The notes: generated from the letters alone by a model not told the origin. Numbered from the stretch's first letter, positions 7,078 through 14,020 are shown. The stretch: DNA of 14,020 bases from Actinomycetes bacterium (GCA_023419175.1 JAEZYG010000036.1:1-14020), one strand, 5' to 3'. Numbers and translations: made by a program.

Positions 7078-8151
7078 ATGAAACTGCGCGAAGACGCAAA
7101 GTGGTCCTTGGTCATCCCGACAAGTATGGGGATCCGTATTTGCCCCGAAGATGCCCAACCCGTCCACACCTCTCAACGCTTCACAATGCAGGTCACCTCG
7201 GCAGAATCAAATGTGGGGACGGTCTCAAGCTACCTCGGACAGCCCGTCAAGATCTTGACTAATTTCGTCGCCAACAGCCCCATCTCCCACATGATCCGCT
7301 CCAACCTCGCCTCTCGTTTCATGGACGTAGAAGGCCCTGAGCTTTCTCAAGGAGGTCCGTGGGGTCATCGCCACCAGATCAACATCGCTGACTCTGGATA
7401 TGGCAATCGCGGTGCTCGAGTCTGGAATGACCGCAGTGGTGAAGTGGGACTTCAACTCAATGTGGATGATTTCGATCTCGACCGTCTCTTTGACTATGAG
7501 GGAGCCAAGATCGTCCACATGTCTGGACTGATCGCCGCTCTTTCTGAATCGACCTTGGAATTCTGTCTAGCCATCGCCAAAAAGGCGAATGAGTGCGGAG
7601 CCAAAATCAGCTTTGACCTGAACTATCGAGCTTCCTTCTGGGCTGGACGCAGCGAAGAATTACGAGCAGGATTCACTAAAATCGCCGAACAATGCTCCAT
7701 CCTGATCGGCAATGAAGAGGATTTCCAATTAGCTCTCGGACTCGAAGGACCTGACGCTGGAGGTAAGAACATCACCTCCAAGATCGATAGCTTCAAGACG
7801 ATGATCACTACCGCTCATGAGCGATTCCCCAATGTCGAACTCTTCGCCACCACATTGCGTCAAGTAGTGAATGCCAACCATCACCTGTGGGGAGCGATTC
7901 TGTGGTCTGATGGACAATTCCATATCGTTGAACCACGCGATATCGGTGTACTCGATCGTATCGGTGGTGGAGATGCCACCGTCGGCGGAATTCTCTACGG
8001 CCTGTTAAAGGGATGGTCTGCCGAAGATTGTCTACACTTCGGTTGGGCATGTGGCGCTCTTACCACAACCTTGACAACCGATTACGCCGCGCTAGCCGAT
8101 GAAGAACAGGTCTGGGCTGTCTGGGAGGGCAACGCCCGTATTAAGCGCTAA
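7078..8151 (+). CDS. PfkB-family sugar kinase, 2-keto-3-deoxygluconate kinase-like
   Basis: This 357-residue cytoplasmic ribokinase-fold enzyme probably phosphorylates a sugar or sugar acid with ATP. It resembles the branch annotated as 2-dehydro-3-deoxygluconokinase. Visible marks are SAESNVGTVSSYLG (41-54), corresponding to the substrate-binding G/S-x-x-x-N-V-A region, SFDLNYRASFW (178-188), the metal-site GNEEDF (211-216), and the catalytic DRIGGGDATVGG (293-304) with Asp299 as base. In most PfkB proteins that motif reads D-T-x-G-A-G-D, so the Gly-Gly-Gly form is characteristic here. The ATG has GGAAGG 7 bases upstream. It leads a plus-strand unit, with fasR starting 24 bases after its stop, and diverges from aceE. 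A KDG kinase would supply KDPG and so pyruvate for AceE. The exact substrate is inferred, and fructokinase or another sugar specificity remains possible. Confidence 0.85.
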   Translation: MKLREDAKWSLVIPTSMGIRICPEDAQPVHTSQRFTMQVTSAESNVGTVSSYLGQPVKILTNFVANSPISHMIRSNLASRFMDVEGPELSQGGPWGHRHQINIADSGYGNRGARVWNDRSGEVGLQLNVDDFDLDRLFDYEGAKIVHMSGLIAALSESTLEFCLAIAKKANECGAKISFDLNYRASFWAGRSEELRAGFTKIAEQCSILIGNEEDFQLALGLEGPDAGGKNITSKIDSFKTMITTAHERFPNVELFATTLRQVVNANHHLWGAILWSDGQFHIVEPRDIGVLDRIGGGDATVGGILYGLLKGWSAEDCLHFGWACGALTTTLTTDYAALADEEQVWAVWEGNARIKR

Positions 8152-8175
8152 TCCATCCTGAAAGTCGGTGCACTT

Positions 8176-9336
8176 ATGACTTTGACACGCGAACAACGCC
8201 ACCACATCGGTGCACGATTTAAAGCGATGCGCGGACAACTCGCTACGGCAGCGGTTGCCGAAATTGAAAAGCAGCATCCGTGGTATCGCCTTCTCGGAGC
8301 TCAGGAGCGCTCATGGATCACCATCGTGGTCACCAACGGTATTTCGATTTTCATTCGCTGGTTTACAGGAGAGGAAGATACCGATATCACTCCTCACTCG
8401 ATCTTTACCGAATCGCCGCGTTCCTTGACCCGATCGATTACATTGAGACAAACCGTCGATCTCATTCGCACGACCACAGACGTCTTGGAATCCCATATCG
8501 AAAAAGTCGTGGACGACGATCTTTCCGATGTCCACTTGTCCATCCTCCACTTTTCTCGTGAAGTGGCATTTGCTTCTGCCGAAATCTATGCGGGGACAGC
8601 CGAATCGCGCGTGAGCTGGGATGAGAAGATGGAAGCCTTAATCATCAATGCCATCATCAGCGATGACGACAAGGACGATATCTTATCCAGGGCTGCCACT
8701 CTTGGATGGAATACCAACCAGCCTGTCTGCGCTATCGTCGCCAACTTGGAGACAGAATTTGATGATCGCAATCTACGAAATGAGATAGAAGCTCGCGGAA
8801 TGTCGATCATGATCGCATCCCACGGATCCCATCTGATCTGCTTAATATCGGGGCCTGACCTTAATGAGGACTTTTCATCTCTTCACTGGTTAGCACCCAT
8901 TCGCGATTTCCTCCCCCAGGCTCGCGTCATTATCGGTTCTATCGTCGAGCAGATGGAATCCATAGGTCTATCAGTCCACGCAGCATTGAATGCAGCGAAA
9001 GTTGTCCATAGTTGGAATCAAGCGCCTCAACTCGTCTTAGCAGATGATTTGCTACCAGAGCGCATCATCGCTGGAGATAAGCAGGCTCATAGGCAGGCAA
9101 TTGAAACCATTTGGACTCCCCTGAACACCGCAACAGATCTGATAGAGACTCTCGGCTCATTTCTCGATCATTCCTGCTCCATTGAAGCGACGGCTCGCGC
9201 ACTCTATGTCCACCCCAATACCGTCCGCTATCGCTTGAAAAAGATCTGCGATATCACAGGCTATCTGGCTTCTGATGCTCGCCAGGCCTATCTTCTGCGT
9301 ATCGCCCTCACACTTGGACGCCTTCACGATCACTAA
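8176..9336 (+). CDS. fasR: PucR-type transcriptional regulator of fatty-acid synthesis (FasR)
   Basis: This 386-residue protein has the PucR/CdaR layout: an N-terminal sensing part, a central GGDEF-like segment around residues 155-310 (CAIVANLETEFDDR, MSIMIASHGSHLICLISGPD), and a C-terminal HTH_30 at about 335-362 (SIEATARALYVHPNTVRYRL, then KKICDITG). A PucR-type regulator directly before fabD is the arrangement of Streptomyces FasR, an activator of fabD-fabH-acpP-fabF, and of Rv2242 beside fabD in mycobacteria. Assignment to FasR rests on both architecture and position. The ATG lacks a clear ribosome binding site, which suggests translation coupled to the kinase gene 24 bases upstream. Its likely targets are the paired boxes between its own stop and fabD. 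Confidence 0.88.
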   Translation: MTLTREQRHHIGARFKAMRGQLATAAVAEIEKQHPWYRLLGAQERSWITIVVTNGISIFIRWFTGEEDTDITPHSIFTESPRSLTRSITLRQTVDLIRTTTDVLESHIEKVVDDDLSDVHLSILHFSREVAFASAEIYAGTAESRVSWDEKMEALIINAIISDDDKDDILSRAATLGWNTNQPVCAIVANLETEFDDRNLRNEIEARGMSIMIASHGSHLICLISGPDLNEDFSSLHWLAPIRDFLPQARVIIGSIVEQMESIGLSVHAALNAAKVVHSWNQAPQLVLADDLLPERIIAGDKQAHRQAIETIWTPLNTATDLIETLGSFLDHSCSIEATARALYVHPNTVRYRLKKICDITGYLASDARQAYLLRIALTLGRLHDH

Positions 9337-9339
9337 ATC

Positions 9340-9360
9340 TTTTAGCAGTCCTCACTAAAA
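9340..9360 (+). promoter_or_regulatory. Distal fabD box (candidate FasR site 1)
   Basis: TTTTAG-N9-CTAAAA, perfectly symmetric arms, begins 4 bases after the fasR stop. Its partner with the same arms and spacing is centred 64 bp downstream, close to six helical turns. Identical format in a short intergenic region upstream of the operon that FasR controls elsewhere makes it a good candidate operator. Confidence 0.6.
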
Positions 9361-9403
9361 CAATGCATCATTTCGCCAAAATTTAGAAGAATAAGACTAG
9401 AGA

Positions 9404-9424
9404 TTTTAGAGATACCCTCTAAAA
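9404..9424 (+). promoter_or_regulatory. Proximal fabD box (candidate FasR site 2)
   Basis: TTTTAG-N9-CTAAAA, the same arms and spacer length as the distal box. The spacer bases extend the symmetry (TTTTAGAG / CTCTAAAA). The centre is at 9414. An activator centred at -41.5 would put the start of transcription near 9455-9456. A weak, off-register half-repeat (ATTTAG at 9381, CTAGA at 9397) lies between the two boxes. Confidence 0.6.
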
Positions 9425-9488
9425 ACCTTCTCTTTATTTCATCTATTCCACCTTTGTGCATTCATCCATTAAGAGCCATGATGGACAT

Positions 9489-10409
9489 GTGTTAGCAATC
9501 GTTGCCCCAGGCCAAGGTGCCCAAAAACCAGGATTCCTTGCCCCCTGGTGTTCGTTGGAAAATGTGCGTTCAACCTTGGAGAAGATGAGCGCCATCGTCG
9601 GTGAAGATCTGATCGCTTTGGGTAGCGACGCCGATGAACAGACCATTCGAGATACCGCGATTGCTCAACCCCTACTCGTCTCTGCCGCTCTTGTGACTTT
9701 CAACGCTCTTGAGGTCGATCTTCCTCCCTCAACAATCGTTGCGGGTCACTCAGTAGGAGAATTTGCTGCAGCGGCCATTTCCTCCGTCCTCACCGAAGCA
9801 GAAGCTATGCGTCTCGTAACTATCCGTGGACGAGCGATGGCTCATGCCTCTGCGATCACCGATACTGGAATGACAGCCCTTCTCGGTGGTGATATGGACG
9901 AGGTGATCGCCGCTATCGAAACGTGCGGACTCACCTGCGCCAATTACAACGGCACAGGACAGATGGTCGCCGCTGGAACACTCGCCCAGTTGGACGAACT
10001 CACCCGCCATCTACCGAAGCGCACTCGTGCGATCCCGCTGAGCGTGGCGGGAGCTTTCCACTCTCATCATATGGCTAGTGCAGTAGATGACCTGCGCGAG
10101 GCGGCGTCTACATCTGTCCTAAACTCACCGCGTACCGTCTTGTTATCCAACCGCGATGGATCGGTGGTTAGCTCAGGCGACGAATACGTAAAACGCCTGA
10201 TTGACCAGGTGGCTCGTCCCGTCCGCTGGGATCTGTGTATGGAAACGATGAGAAGCCACCAGATCACCGGTCTGCTTGAGCTCACACCATCTGGAACGTT
10301 GACAGGTATTGCGAAACGAAATTGTCCAGGCGTAGAACTTTTTAATCTGAATTCTGTCGATCAGATCGATGAAGCTCGCTCCTTCATCGATCGCCATAGT
10401 CACGTGTGA
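9489..10409 (+). CDS. fabD: Malonyl-CoA:ACP transacylase
   Basis: FabD moves the malonyl group from CoA to the acyl carrier protein, supplying extender units to type II fatty-acid synthesis. From the GTG at 9489 it is 306 residues, the normal size. Visible marks are LAIVAPGQGAQKPGFLAPW at the N-terminus (oxyanion Gln), nucleophile Ser88 in GHSVGE, IRGRAM (112-117), and catalytic His191 in GAFHSHHM. I chose 9489 because homologues begin (M)LAIV-PGQGAQ. An in-frame GTG at 9456 would add 11 residues and has no ribosome binding site. Even 9489 has only a weak AAGAG 13 bases upstream. It is the first gene of the fab run and fabH starts 9 bases after its stop. Two palindromic boxes before it probably control the operon. 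Confidence 0.95.
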   Translation: MLAIVAPGQGAQKPGFLAPWCSLENVRSTLEKMSAIVGEDLIALGSDADEQTIRDTAIAQPLLVSAALVTFNALEVDLPPSTIVAGHSVGEFAAAAISSVLTEAEAMRLVTIRGRAMAHASAITDTGMTALLGGDMDEVIAAIETCGLTCANYNGTGQMVAAGTLAQLDELTRHLPKRTRAIPLSVAGAFHSHHMASAVDDLREAASTSVLNSPRTVLLSNRDGSVVSSGDEYVKRLIDQVARPVRWDLCMETMRSHQITGLLELTPSGTLTGIAKRNCPGVELFNLNSVDQIDEARSFIDRHSHV

Positions 10410-10417
10410 GCATATAG

Positions 10418-11407
10418 ATGATGATTAGCTGTTCACAAGGATCTCCCTATTCCAGATTCATGGGGATTGGTGCTGCCCGAGGACATCGCATCGTCACCAA
10501 TGCCGATATGTGCACCATGATCGATTCCTCAGACGAGTGGATACGCCAGAGAACAGGCATCATCGAGCGCCGCTGGATCGACGACTCTCAAGACGCCCTC
10601 TCTCTTGCCTACGATGCCGCACGGCAGGCGATCGACTCCAGCACGGTGAGTCCATCCAAGATCGATGCTGTCATTGTCGCAACACTGTCCAATAAGCGTC
10701 TGACTCCCTCGTTAGCTGCTGTCCTCGCCGATCGTCTCGGTTTAGTCCATCCAGCCGCTTTAGATATCAGCGCTGCATGTGCAGGTTTTTGCTACGCCAC
10801 TTCTCTAGCCGATTCCATGATACGTACGGGTTCTGCCCATCATGTTCTTGTCGTCGGTGTGGAAGTGCTCAGCCAGATCACCGATATGAGTGATCGCTCC
10901 ACAGCTTTCCTTTTCGGAGATGGAGCGGGAGCTGTCGTCATCGGCCCAAGCGCGACTCCAGGTATCGGACCGGTCATATGGGGATCTCGAGGAGATCTAA
11001 GCGAAGTTATCACTATCGATAATTGGGATGACAGTATCGACCAGGGTAGCTATCCCGTCATCCACATGGAGGGCAATAAAGTCTTCAAGTGGGCAATTAC
11101 CGATATCGCTACCGCAGCCGTTCGAGCAGTCGAAGCTGCCGGCATTCAACCTGCCGATCTGGATGCTTTCATCCCCCATCAAGCAAATGATCGTATCATC
11201 GATGCGATGCTTCGCAGATTGAATCTGCCCGATAGTGTGCAAGTCAGCAGGGATATCGCCTATATGGGCAATACCTCCGCTGCCTCTATCCCGCTTGCGA
11301 TGGAGTCAATGCTCTCATCTGGACAGGCGTCATCGGGAGATCTAGCCCTCATCATAGGTTTTGGCGCCGGTTTGGTATTTGCAGGACAAGTCATCGTCTT
11401 GCCATAG
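10418..11407 (+). CDS. fabH: Beta-ketoacyl-ACP synthase III
   Basis: FabH starts fatty-acid chains by condensing acetyl-CoA or a branched acyl-CoA with malonyl-ACP. The 329-residue thiolase-fold protein shows the starter signature SSDEWIRQRTGI (37-48) and the catalytic triad Cys121 (ISAACAGFCYA), His254 (FIPHQAND) and Asn285 (YMGNTSAAS). The C-terminal IIGFGAGLVFAGQVI is typical. Two adjacent ATGs (10418 and 10421) are available. The upstream sequence is a poor ribosome binding site, so translation is probably coupled to fabD, whose stop is 8 bases away. Starter preference (acetyl, or branched as in many Actinobacteria) cannot be read here. acpP follows after 37 bases. Confidence 0.96.
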   Translation: MMISCSQGSPYSRFMGIGAARGHRIVTNADMCTMIDSSDEWIRQRTGIIERRWIDDSQDALSLAYDAARQAIDSSTVSPSKIDAVIVATLSNKRLTPSLAAVLADRLGLVHPAALDISAACAGFCYATSLADSMIRTGSAHHVLVVGVEVLSQITDMSDRSTAFLFGDGAGAVVIGPSATPGIGPVIWGSRGDLSEVITIDNWDDSIDQGSYPVIHMEGNKVFKWAITDIATAAVRAVEAAGIQPADLDAFIPHQANDRIIDAMLRRLNLPDSVQVSRDIAYMGNTSAASIPLAMESMLSSGQASSGDLALIIGFGAGLVFAGQVIVLP

Positions 11408-11444
11408 TCTTGAATATAAGAATCTGAAAGTTAGGAGAAAACAG

Positions 11445-11693
11445 ATGGCATCTACTGCAGATATCACTGCTCAACTCGCCGATATCGTCAACGATGTCGC
11501 CGGAGTTGACCCCGCAGAGGTCACTGTGGATAAGAATTTTGTAGACGATCTCGATGTCGATTCTTTGAGCATGGTGGAGATCATCTACGCCTGCGAAGAA
11601 GCCTTTGAGGTGTCTATCCCCGACGAGGATGCAAAGAATCTGCGCACCGTCGGCGATGCCGTTTCCTATATCGAAAACGCACAGAAGAACTGA
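11445..11693 (+). CDS. acpP: Acyl carrier protein
   Basis: This 82-residue acidic four-helix carrier holds growing acyl chains on a 4'-phosphopantetheine arm. The arm attaches at Ser40 in DDLDVDSLSMVEI, the classic D-S-L motif. The following helix II (SMVEIIYACEEAFEVSIPDE) is the surface read by Fab enzymes. I chose the ATG at 11445 because of AGGAG 7 bases upstream. An in-frame upstream extension overlaps fabH and lacks family similarity. It is third in the fab operon. A strong hairpin just downstream, before fabF, may stabilise its message or reduce read-through, matching the high ACP level cells need. Confidence 0.97.
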   Translation: MASTADITAQLADIVNDVAGVDPAEVTVDKNFVDDLDVDSLSMVEIIYACEEAFEVSIPDEDAKNLRTVGDAVSYIENAQKN

Positions 11694-11709
11694 GCTTTCT
11701 TCCTCCCCC

Positions 11710-11749
11710 AGCCCGCATATCTTGATCCCCTATCCGAGATATGCGGGCT
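11710..11749 (+). terminator. Strong hairpin between acpP and fabF
   Basis: AGCCCGCATATCT (11710-11722) and AGATATGCGGGCT (11737-11749) are perfect 13-base inverted repeats, extendable inward by a G-U and a G-C pair. No T-tract follows (the next bases are CCCTACAG). It begins 16 bases after the acpP stop. It therefore looks like an attenuating or mRNA-stabilising 3' structure, not a full terminator. Confidence 0.6.
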
Positions 11750-11810
11750 CCCTACAGACTATGTGGCGCCATCGCCTGATTGTTGTGCGCTCTTTTTAAG
11801 GATGAACTCG

Positions 11811-13064
11811 ATGAAAACAGTAGTTGTCACCGGCTACGGAACGATCAATCCCCTCGGAGATAACGCCCAAAGCATGTGGGAAGCGATGCTTGCTGGACGC
11901 AGCGGCGTCACCACTCTCGACTATGAATGGGCACACGATCTTCCAGTTCGTATCGCCGCGCAGATTCATAGCGATATCAGCCAGTGGATTCCTCGCGTTC
12001 AAGCACGCCGAATGGATCGGGTATCTCAATTAGCTCTCGTCGCTGCCCGTCAAGCATGGGAACATGCCGGTTTCGATCTGGAAGCTGACACTCAGGTCGA
12101 TACTGAACGCCTTGGTGTATGTATCGGAACTGGAATCGGTGGCCTCATCACCACCTTGGATCAGTGGGATAATCAACGCGATAAGGGAGCTCGTCGTCTA
12201 AGTCCCTTTACGATTCCCATGCTCATGGCGAATGCTCCAGCTGCTCACGTCGGTTTGATGGTCTCCGCACGGGCAGGCGTCCATGCCCCAGTTTCAGCAT
12301 GCGCATCATCCAATGAAGCAATCGCTTGGGGAATGCAGATGATCTCTTCTGGACATGCCGATGTGGTCATCGTCGGAGGTTCAGAATCAACAATTCATCC
12401 TATGCCGGTGAACTCTTTTGCCCAGATGCAAGCGCTATCGAAACGCAATGACGCCCCCGAGCAGGCATCGCGTCCATGGGATCGTAGACGAGATGGATTT
12501 GTCATGGGCGAAGGAGCAGCCTGTCTGGTCATCGAATCCTATGAACACGCTCAATCTCGTAAAGCGCGAATCTACGCCACCTTGGCTGGCTACGGCATGA
12601 GTGCAGATGCCCACGATCTCGTTCAGCCTGATCCCAGCGGTGAAGGACAGTATTCGGCTATGGTAAAAGCTTTAGAACAAGCTCACCTCTCCCCTAGCGA
12701 TCTCTACCATGTGAACGCTCACGGTACATCAACTCCTCAAGGAGATATCACGGAAGCCAATTCCATCGCGAGGGCTCTTGGGTCATCTGTCGATCATGTC
12801 CTTGTCACCAGTACAAAATCGATGACAGGTCACCTTTTAGGAGCTGCAGGAGCTTTGGAGACTTTGGCGACGATTTTCGCTCTCAATGAGCGTACTGTCC
12901 CGCCGACGATCAATCTGGATGACCCTGAAGATTTACCGATCCATATCGCAGCTCACCGTCCGCACCCTTTGAAACGAGAGGGAAGGTTAGCGGCCTTGAA
13001 TAATTCCTTCGGTTTTGGCGGACATAATGTCGCCGTGGCGATCACGAACGATAACGTCAACTGA
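11811..13064 (+). CDS. fabF: Beta-ketoacyl-ACP synthase II
   Basis: FabF elongates acyl-ACP with malonyl-ACP, and its relatives set membrane fluidity by handling unsaturated or longer chains. The 417-residue protein shows the KAS I/II triad: nucleophile Cys164 (VSACASSNEA), His304 (VNAHGTSTPQGD) and His341 (KSMTGHLLGAAG), with Lys336 beside it. The C-terminal ALNNSFGFGGHNVAVA is typical. I chose the ATG at 11811 for AAGGA 8 bases before it and because MKTVVVTGYG is the expected family start. An ATG 9 bases earlier has no room for a ribosome binding site. It is last in the fab run. There is a single KAS II, unlike the kasA-kasB pair of mycobacteria, which argues against a mycolic-acid producer. 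Confidence 0.96.
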   Translation: MKTVVVTGYGTINPLGDNAQSMWEAMLAGRSGVTTLDYEWAHDLPVRIAAQIHSDISQWIPRVQARRMDRVSQLALVAARQAWEHAGFDLEADTQVDTERLGVCIGTGIGGLITTLDQWDNQRDKGARRLSPFTIPMLMANAPAAHVGLMVSARAGVHAPVSACASSNEAIAWGMQMISSGHADVVIVGGSESTIHPMPVNSFAQMQALSKRNDAPEQASRPWDRRRDGFVMGEGAACLVIESYEHAQSRKARIYATLAGYGMSADAHDLVQPDPSGEGQYSAMVKALEQAHLSPSDLYHVNAHGTSTPQGDITEANSIARALGSSVDHVLVTSTKSMTGHLLGAAGALETLATIFALNERTVPPTINLDDPEDLPIHIAAHRPHPLKREGRLAALNNSFGFGGHNVAVAITNDNVN

Positions 13065-13074
13065 TGGCTCTATA

Positions 13075-13105
13075 AGGGGACTCAACTCGATACGTGACGT
13101 CCCCT
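13075..13105. terminator. Shared hairpin between convergent fabF and DUF3145 genes
   Basis: AGGGGAC (13075-13081) pairs with GTCCCCT (13099-13105), with a possible inner TCA/TGA extension. It lies 10 bases after the fabF stop and 5 bases after the DUF3145 stop. There is no proper T-tract on either side, so it may act as a weak bidirectional terminator. Confidence 0.5.
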
Positions 13106-13110
13106 CATCA

Positions 13111-13605
13111 TTAGGATCCCGTATGCAGCCAGCGGACAGGGGCGTCACAATAGCGGAAGGCTTCCAATTCATCATCCCAAGGCTGACCGAGAAGGTCATC
13201 TAAGAGATCCGATAAATCTTTGGAGTGCTCGCTCGCTATCCTCATCGCTTCGCGTAAACGCTGTTCTCCCACTGTAATATTGCCCACCTCATCGGTGGTG
13301 GCATGGAAAATCCCCAAAGATGGAGTAAAGGCGTAGCGCTGTCCACCTGCTTGAGTAGAGGAATCCTCGGTGACTTCAAAACGTATCTTTTGACAAGCTC
13401 GAAGAGCGCTGGTTAAAGCAGCCGATAAACCGACAGGACCTCGCCAAGTCACCTCACAGCGCCATGTTCCTGGCTCTGCCGGTTGATTTTGCCAATCGAA
13501 GGTAAGCGAATGACCCAGAACGGATTCGACCGACCACTCTACGTGCGGGCACAGAGCAGCGGACGAGGAGTGAACAAAGATTACCCCGCTCGTCTGCACA
13601 TTCAT
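13111..13605 (-). CDS. DUF3145 family protein
   Basis: This 164-residue protein belongs to DUF3145, a family largely confined to Actinobacteria and often found beside fabF. Its function is unknown. It opens MNVQTSGVIFVHSSSAALCPHVEWSV and continues with a Trp-rich middle (TFDWQNQPAEPGTWRCEVTW). The C-terminal half (YAFTPSLGIFHATTDEVGNI, then acidic helices and ELEAFRYCDAPVRWLHTG) is the most typical part. The ATG is preceded by AAAGGAG 5 bases away, a strong site. It is cytoplasmic, with no signal or membrane segment. It converges with fabF, so it is not co-transcribed with the fab genes, although conserved adjacency suggests a lipid-related role. Confidence 0.9.
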   Translation of the reverse strand: MNVQTSGVIFVHSSSAALCPHVEWSVESVLGHSLTFDWQNQPAEPGTWRCEVTWRGPVGLSAALTSALRACQKIRFEVTEDSSTQAGGQRYAFTPSLGIFHATTDEVGNITVGEQRLREAMRIASEHSKDLSDLLDDLLGQPWDDELEAFRYCDAPVRWLHTGS

Positions 13606-13673
13606 CGCATCTCCTTTCGATTCAGGCGAACCTTCCCCAAGTGTCTGAATCTCAAGAGGCGATTATCGATATC

Positions 13674-13703
13674 AGCCTAGCGATCTGGAGGGCTGTCATT
13701 CAA
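13674..13703 (-). promoter_or_regulatory. Possible promoter of the DUF3145 gene
   Basis: On the minus strand TTGAAT (13703-13698) and TAGGCT (13679-13674) are separated by 18 bases and lie about 70-100 bases upstream of the DUF3145 start. An alternative -10 (GATAAT, near 13660) lacks a good -35. Low-confidence call by eye. Confidence 0.25.
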
Positions 13704-13773
13704 ACCGTCTAGAGAAAAGCATTCTCAAAATTCTTCCCATATCCCTATTTGAATAATGGGGAGAAAAAGAAAG

Positions 13774-14020
13774 ACGAGTCGGCCTATGAGCCGGATTCTG
13801 TCTCTGAAAATCAGAGGGTAATCATCCATCTGTGATCGCCGTTACCGACAACCTCCCTTCGCAGCTTGAGCCACGAAGATGCGACCCACCCGACAGCTCG
13901 GACGAGCAGCCCTCAAATGCTGTCGCAGATCTTTCGATCCTCTTGGTCTTGCTCCCGGTGGGGTTTACCGTGCCGTATCCGTCACCGGATACGCGGTGGT
14001 CTCTTACACCACCGTTTCAC
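13774..14020 (-). ncRNA. rnpB: RNase P RNA, 3' part (cut by window edge)
   Basis: This is the catalytic RNA of RNase P, which cuts the 5' leader from pre-tRNAs. On the minus strand it shows the conserved GTAAGAGACCACC block next to the GTGAAACGGTGG stem, the helix GTATCCG/CGGATAC, then GGTAAACCCCACCGGGAGCA with AAGACCAAGAG. Near the 3' end come AGACAGAATCCGGC and CATAGGCCGACTCG, which are diagnostic of the bacterial A type. The 3' end is set at about 13774, followed by T-rich DNA that may help termination. The 5' part, including the first strands of P1-P4, lies beyond the window. Confidence 0.93.

Noticed and set aside
13712..13726. GAGAA-AAGCA-TTCTC hairpin between rnpB and the DUF3145 gene
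   Set aside because: The stem is only 5 bp and AT-rich, with no T-tract on the minus strand after it, so it is not a credible rnpB terminator.
1..14020. CRISPR arrays, insertion sequences or large repeats
   Set aside because: No regularly spaced direct repeats, transposase-like frames or long duplicated segments were seen on reading either strand.

Overview
The window looks like chromosomal DNA of a moderate-GC actinobacterium with a type II fatty-acid synthase. The evidence is the gene set: a single-chain pyruvate dehydrogenase E1 (AceE), a PucR-type FasR regulator, fabD-fabH-acpP-fabF in that order, the actinobacterial families DUF3052 and DUF3145, and an HspR-type HAIR operator. The fab cluster resembles that of Streptomyces rather than the mycobacterial one: fabH is inside it, and there is no kasB or accD6. 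An Actinomycetaceae-like or related lineage is my best guess, but the genus cannot be fixed from the sequence alone.

Layout. 1-1562: accessory-looking stretch with one unrecognised gene (164-844, minus) that has a possible N-terminal helix-turn-helix and its own palindromic operator candidate, then about 700 bases without a convincing gene. 1563-3500: two minus-strand tRNAs (Gly-TCC and Val-TAC) flanking a YeiH-family membrane protein, followed by an Hsp20 chaperone gene under a HAIR-type palindrome. 3566-6870: DUF3052 gene and aceE, both minus, each with its own terminator-like hairpin. 7078-13064: a plus-strand run diverging from aceE: a PfkB-type sugar kinase (2-keto-3-deoxygluconate kinase-like), fasR, then fabD, fabH, acpP and fabF. 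13111-13605: DUF3145 gene (minus), convergent with fabF. 13774-14020: the 3' part of the RNase P RNA gene (minus), cut by the window edge.

How the genes work together. AceE starts conversion of pyruvate to acetyl-CoA. FabD loads malonyl onto AcpP, FabH condenses acetyl-CoA (or a branched starter) with malonyl-ACP, and FabF elongates. FasR, encoded just upstream, is the likely activator. Two identical-format boxes, TTTTAG-N9-CTAAAA, lie between fasR and fabD with centres 64 bp apart, and are the best candidate FasR sites. The kinase between aceE and fasR could feed the Entner-Doudoroff route to pyruvate, but that link is inferred.

No CRISPR array, insertion sequence or clearly novel multi-gene system is visible. 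The most interesting items are regulatory: the paired boxes before fabD, the HAIR element, a near-perfect palindrome in the aceE/kinase divergent region, and a strong hairpin between acpP and fabF.
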